Of a DNA stretch of 8,253 nt, positions 5,912-8,253 are shown in pieces (within the stretch, counting starts at the first letter, position 1; every line of letters starts with the position of its first letter). The notes under the pieces are model-generated. The model had not been told where the DNA came from. It ran no database searches and was given only the letters and a program-made list of their open reading frames with translations. A program made the position numbers and the translations under genes. The stretch spans positions 1 through 8,253 of the forward strand of contig WTIB01000288.1 in assembly GCA_011522905.1 (NCBI GenBank), given 5' to 3'. Source of the DNA: Crocinitomicaceae bacterium. GTDB lineage: Bacteria > Bacteroidota > Bacteroidia > Flavobacteriales_D > Crocinitomicaceae.

Positions 5912-7243
5912 ATGTCATTAGTGGATTTTATCCTTCCGGTATTCGTTCTTTTGGGGTTATTTTGGTCTATTTCCAAGCTGGATTTTTTTAAAAATGGTCC
6001 TTTTTCTACCCGGAGTTTACAGCTTGCTTTTTTTCTGAGGATTGCTATGGGATTTGGTCTTTTTTTGATTTATTCATACCATTATCCTTCTCGTCAAGAT
6101 GCGGACACTTTCAAGTATTTTGATGATAGCCAGTACATGTATGATGCCTTTTGGACAAACCCTGGGGATTATTTTAAAATGCTTTTTGGGATCAATTGTA
6201 ACACCGAATATTTCAATACAGAATATTTCAATAACATGTCAAATTGGGTGAGGTCATATGATAATGGTTTGTTTAACGATAACCGCTTAATGATTAGAGT
6301 CAACGCATTTTTAAGGATATTTTCATTTGGCAATTATCATGTCCATAGCATCATTTTGGCTTTTTTGGCATTCATGGGTTCATTTTCACTTTCAAAGCTG
6401 TTTTTTGAGGTGTCTCGTTCGAAGGTATTGACTTATGTCGCTGTGTTTTTGGTCCCTTCGCTTGTTTTTTGGAGCTCTGGAATTCTCAAGGAGGCAGTGC
6501 TGTTAGCCGCCTTGGGATTTTTTGCGTATCATTTTTATCAGCTATTTGACTCGAACAGAACATGGAAAAACTATGTCATGCTTTTTCTGATGTCCTGTGT
6601 TTTAATCGTATTAAAGCTTTACGTTTTTATGGCTTTTTTCCCGGCCATAATTATTTGGTTGGTAGTTTCAAAGTGGAGAAGGAGCTTATGGGTTTATCTC
6701 CTCATGTATATTTTATTTATTGCTATTGCCACCTTAATTGGAGAGATCAATCCGCGTTACGATTTCGTGAATTTAATCGTCGATAAACAAAAACAATTCA
6801 TTCGACTTGCTGATTTTTATCCCGTCAATAGTAGATTTGATTTGGAGGTTTTGACCTATGAGTTTTGGTCTTTACTTTTATCGAGCCCAGAGGCCATTTT
6901 TAATGTATTTACTAAGCCTTGGCCGAATGAATTAAATAGCATCTTATACATACCGTCTTTCATTGAAAACGCGGTAATTCTTTTGTTACTCGTAACAACT
7001 TTTGTCTACAGGAAAGCGTTGAAAGTAAAGGAGTGGGATTTTGTCATTTTTTGTCTGTCATTTTGTATCATTCTCTATACAGTTATTGGATTAACGACAC
7101 CTATAACGGGAGCCATTGTAAGGTACAAAATACCAGCTATTCCTTTTTTGATGATGGCGGTATTCATGTTGATAGATTTCGATAAAATACCCATTAGGTT
7201 TACCCAAAATAAATTGTCACGATGGATCAATACATTTTTATAA
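5912..7243 (+). CDS. Polytopic membrane protein, GT-C / EpsG-Wzy-like (putative)
   Basis: I cannot name this 443-residue inner-membrane protein with certainty. It has about ten hydrophobic segments, for example near 4-20, 36-56, 145-165, 172-190, 193-211, 220-252, 258-277, 350-366, 376-396 and 405-422. The first large loop carries an acidic cluster, SRQDADTFKYFDDSQYMYD (60-78), like the loop-1 aspartates of GT-C glycosyltransferases. PSLVFWSSGILKEA (182-195) and ITGAIVRYKIPAIPF (398-412, R404) resemble conserved blocks in EpsG-like and oligosaccharide polymerase families. A role in moving or polymerising lipid-linked sugars is therefore plausible but inferred. A TTG codon at 5864 would add 16 residues that look unrelated to a membrane N-terminus, so I prefer the ATG at 5912, which starts directly at the first helix. 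The next gene overlaps its end by 22 bases, suggesting co-transcription. Confidence 0.75.
   Translation: MSLVDFILPVFVLLGLFWSISKLDFFKNGPFSTRSLQLAFFLRIAMGFGLFLIYSYHYPSRQDADTFKYFDDSQYMYDAFWTNPGDYFKMLFGINCNTEYFNTEYFNNMSNWVRSYDNGLFNDNRLMIRVNAFLRIFSFGNYHVHSIILAFLAFMGSFSLSKLFFEVSRSKVLTYVAVFLVPSLVFWSSGILKEAVLLAALGFFAYHFYQLFDSNRTWKNYVMLFLMSCVLIVLKLYVFMAFFPAIIIWLVVSKWRRSLWVYLLMYILFIAIATLIGEINPRYDFVNLIVDKQKQFIRLADFYPVNSRFDLEVLTYEFWSLLLSSPEAIFNVFTKPWPNELNSILYIPSFIENAVILLLLVTTFVYRKALKVKEWDFVIFCLSFCIILYTVIGLTTPITGAIVRYKIPAIPFLMMAVFMLIDFDKIPIRFTQNKLSRWINTFL
6200..6229 (+). repeat. 15-base tandem duplication encoding NTEYF twice
   Basis: Two adjacent 15-base units, aacaccgaatatttc and aatacagaatatttc, differ at two third-codon positions and encode NTEYF-NTEYF (residues 97-106). 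They lie in the first large loop of the membrane protein, after the acidic cluster. Synonymous differences suggest an old or selected duplication. The next codon is also Asn, so the loop reads NTEYFNTEYFN. Confidence 0.8.
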
Positions 7244-7974
7244 CAGGAGCGAGTTCAGGATTTGGGGAGGCAAGCGCTGAGCTATTTGCAAGTAAAGGTT
7301 ACCCCCTTATATTAATGGCTCGAAGAGAAGAACGGTTAGCCGAGCTGAAAGAGAAACTTTCGAATCAAGTAGAGGTGATTACACTTACATGTGATGTCCG
7401 AAATGAAGAATCTGTTAATAACACAATTGGAGCATTAGACCCTGGTGTATTAGCGAAAATTGGATTGTTAGTAAATAATGCTGGTTTGGCGGTTGGTAAA
7501 GGTCCAATCGATGAAGGAATCACAGATGATTGGGAACGAATGATAGATACAAATCTCAAAGGTCTCTTGTACGTCACTAAGGCAATAGTGCCTTTTTTTA
7601 AAGCCAATCGTAAAGGGCATATTATTAATATTGCCAGTATCGCGGGCAAAGAGGTTTATCCAGGTGGAAATGTATACTGTGCTACAAAACATGCTGTCGA
7701 TGCGCTATCAAGAGCGATGAGAATTGATTTGGTATCTCATGGAATCAAGGTGAGTAATCTTGCTCCTGGAGCAGCAGAAACAGAATTTTCCCTAGTTAGG
7801 TTCAAGGGTGATATGGAAACCGCTAATCGTGTTTATGACGGCTATGATCCGCTAGTTGCCTCTGATATAGCTGATACCATTTGGTTTTTGTTCTCAAGAC
7901 CAGCTCATGTAAATATCAATGACATTACCATTATGGCGAGTGCGCAAGCTTCAGCAACTATTTTCTCTAAGTAA
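7222..7974 (+). CDS. ydfG: Short-chain dehydrogenase/reductase, YdfG-like (NADP-dependent 3-hydroxy acid dehydrogenase type)
   Basis: This 250-residue cytoplasmic classical SDR has the cofactor motif TGASSGFG (8-15) and ARRERL-type basic residues after strand 2 (R34, R35), which indicate preference for NADP(H). It also has D59 in CDVRN, NNAG (85-88), and the catalytic set N111, S139, Y152 and K156 (YCATK). The stretch FSLVRFKGD near 189-197 and PAHVNIN (227-233) match what I recall of E. coli YdfG, which oxidises L-serine, L-allo-threonine and other 3-hydroxy acids; the actual substrate here is not shown. The length is typical. The ATG lies 22 bases inside the end of the membrane protein gene in another frame, implying translational coupling. 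No pathway link between the two is evident. The family assignment is very sure; the ydfG symbol rests on overall resemblance. Confidence 0.92.
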   Translation: MDQYIFITGASSGFGEASAELFASKGYPLILMARREERLAELKEKLSNQVEVITLTCDVRNEESVNNTIGALDPGVLAKIGLLVNNAGLAVGKGPIDEGITDDWERMIDTNLKGLLYVTKAIVPFFKANRKGHIINIASIAGKEVYPGGNVYCATKHAVDALSRAMRIDLVSHGIKVSNLAPGAAETEFSLVRFKGDMETANRVYDGYDPLVASDIADTIWFLFSRPAHVNINDITIMASAQASATIFSK

Positions 7975-7983
7975 AAGGTACAA

Positions 7984-8253
7984 TTAGTTAAAATAGATAT
8001 TTCCGTCTGCTTTCAAGGATAGGACTAGATTTTCTTCTCGAATCATCTTCTTCAGGTGCTTACTTTTGATGCTGCCTGAATAATATATCGATTGAATGTC
8101 TTCTCCTTCATTAATTTCAAAGCTTTTCTGAGTGCGTGTTTTTGCACTCATAAATCCATCTTCACCGATAATAACACTATCTAACTTTACTCTTCTAGAA
8201 TTTTTCCAGAATGGCATGCTTTGAGGCGCATAGATGTCAACTTCATTATCTTC
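7984..8253 (-). CDS. Hypothetical protein, C-terminal part only (runs off the right edge)
   Basis: The reading frame stays open to base 8253, so the true start lies outside the window. An internal Met at 8217 is not a convincing start, because twelve open codons (EDNEVDIYAPQS) precede it in frame. The visible 89 residues are hydrophilic and rich in Lys, Glu and Ser, with short alternating stretches such as VKLDSVIIG, IQSIYYSGSI and LVLSLKADGNIYFN, suggesting beta strands ending the protein. No signal peptide, membrane segment or known motif can be seen. I do not recognise the family. It is convergent with the YdfG-like gene, with only 9 bases between the two stops and no clear terminator hairpin in that gap. 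Confidence 0.75.
   Translation of the reverse strand, partial: EDNEVDIYAPQSMPFWKNSRRVKLDSVIIGEDGFMSAKTRTQKSFEINEGEDIQSIYYSGSIKSKHLKKMIREENLVLSLKADGNIYFN

Noticed and set aside
5871..5921. Short 16-codon open frame (ATGGAGGAA...TAG) overlapping the membrane protein start, a possible leader peptide
   Set aside because: It has no recognisable attenuator, repeated codons or conserved feature and is of a length expected by chance.
6562..6786. Plus-strand 74-codon open frame inside the membrane protein gene
   Set aside because: It is a different frame within a strongly supported coding region, with no motif of its own.
7365..7692. Minus-strand open frames opposite the dehydrogenase
   Set aside because: The plus strand encodes a complete SDR with all catalytic motifs; the antisense frames show no family features.

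Overview
The window looks like an ordinary chromosomal segment of a Bacteroidota bacterium, possibly Cytophagales-like, though that finer placement is only a guess. The reasons are AT-rich intergenic DNA, no Shine-Dalgarno-like sequence before the clear starts, several TAnnTTTG-type -7 boxes (two of them about 19 bases from a TTTG-like -33 element, in front of tRNA genes), a long PurM, and an HtpG with a Bacteroidota-like glycine/histidine-rich C-terminal insert. Every protein was identified by reading motifs; no database search was possible.

Left part (1-5783), all on the minus strand. In transcription order: htpG (Hsp90), a UUCG-loop terminator, a membrane-anchored TerB/J-domain co-chaperone (DjlA-like), an exported M1 zinc aminopeptidase 9 bases after it, purM (AIR synthase, de novo purine synthesis) behind its own -7 box, tRNA-Ser(GCU), and a tRNA-Pro(UGG) cut by the left edge. 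htpG, djlA and the peptidase form a protein quality-control neighbourhood. purM is apart from other purine genes as far as this window shows.

Right part (5784-8253). A compact divergent promoter region separates htpG from a plus-strand pair: a polytopic membrane protein resembling GT-C glycosyltransferases or EpsG/Wzy-type polymerases, whose 3' end overlaps by 22 bases a YdfG-like NADP-dependent short-chain dehydrogenase. A convergent minus-strand gene of unknown function, of which only the C-terminal part is present, enters from the right edge 9 bases after the dehydrogenase.

No gene-free stretch reaches 300 bases; the longest is about 130 bases between the htpG start and the membrane protein start. 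I see no insertion sequence, CRISPR array, phage gene, riboswitch or defence system, and no convincing new multi-gene system. The observations most worth following are the possible leaderless start of the membrane protein, dyads lying inside or next to tRNA promoters, a palindrome in the htpG divergent region, and the htpG-djlA-M1 gene order.
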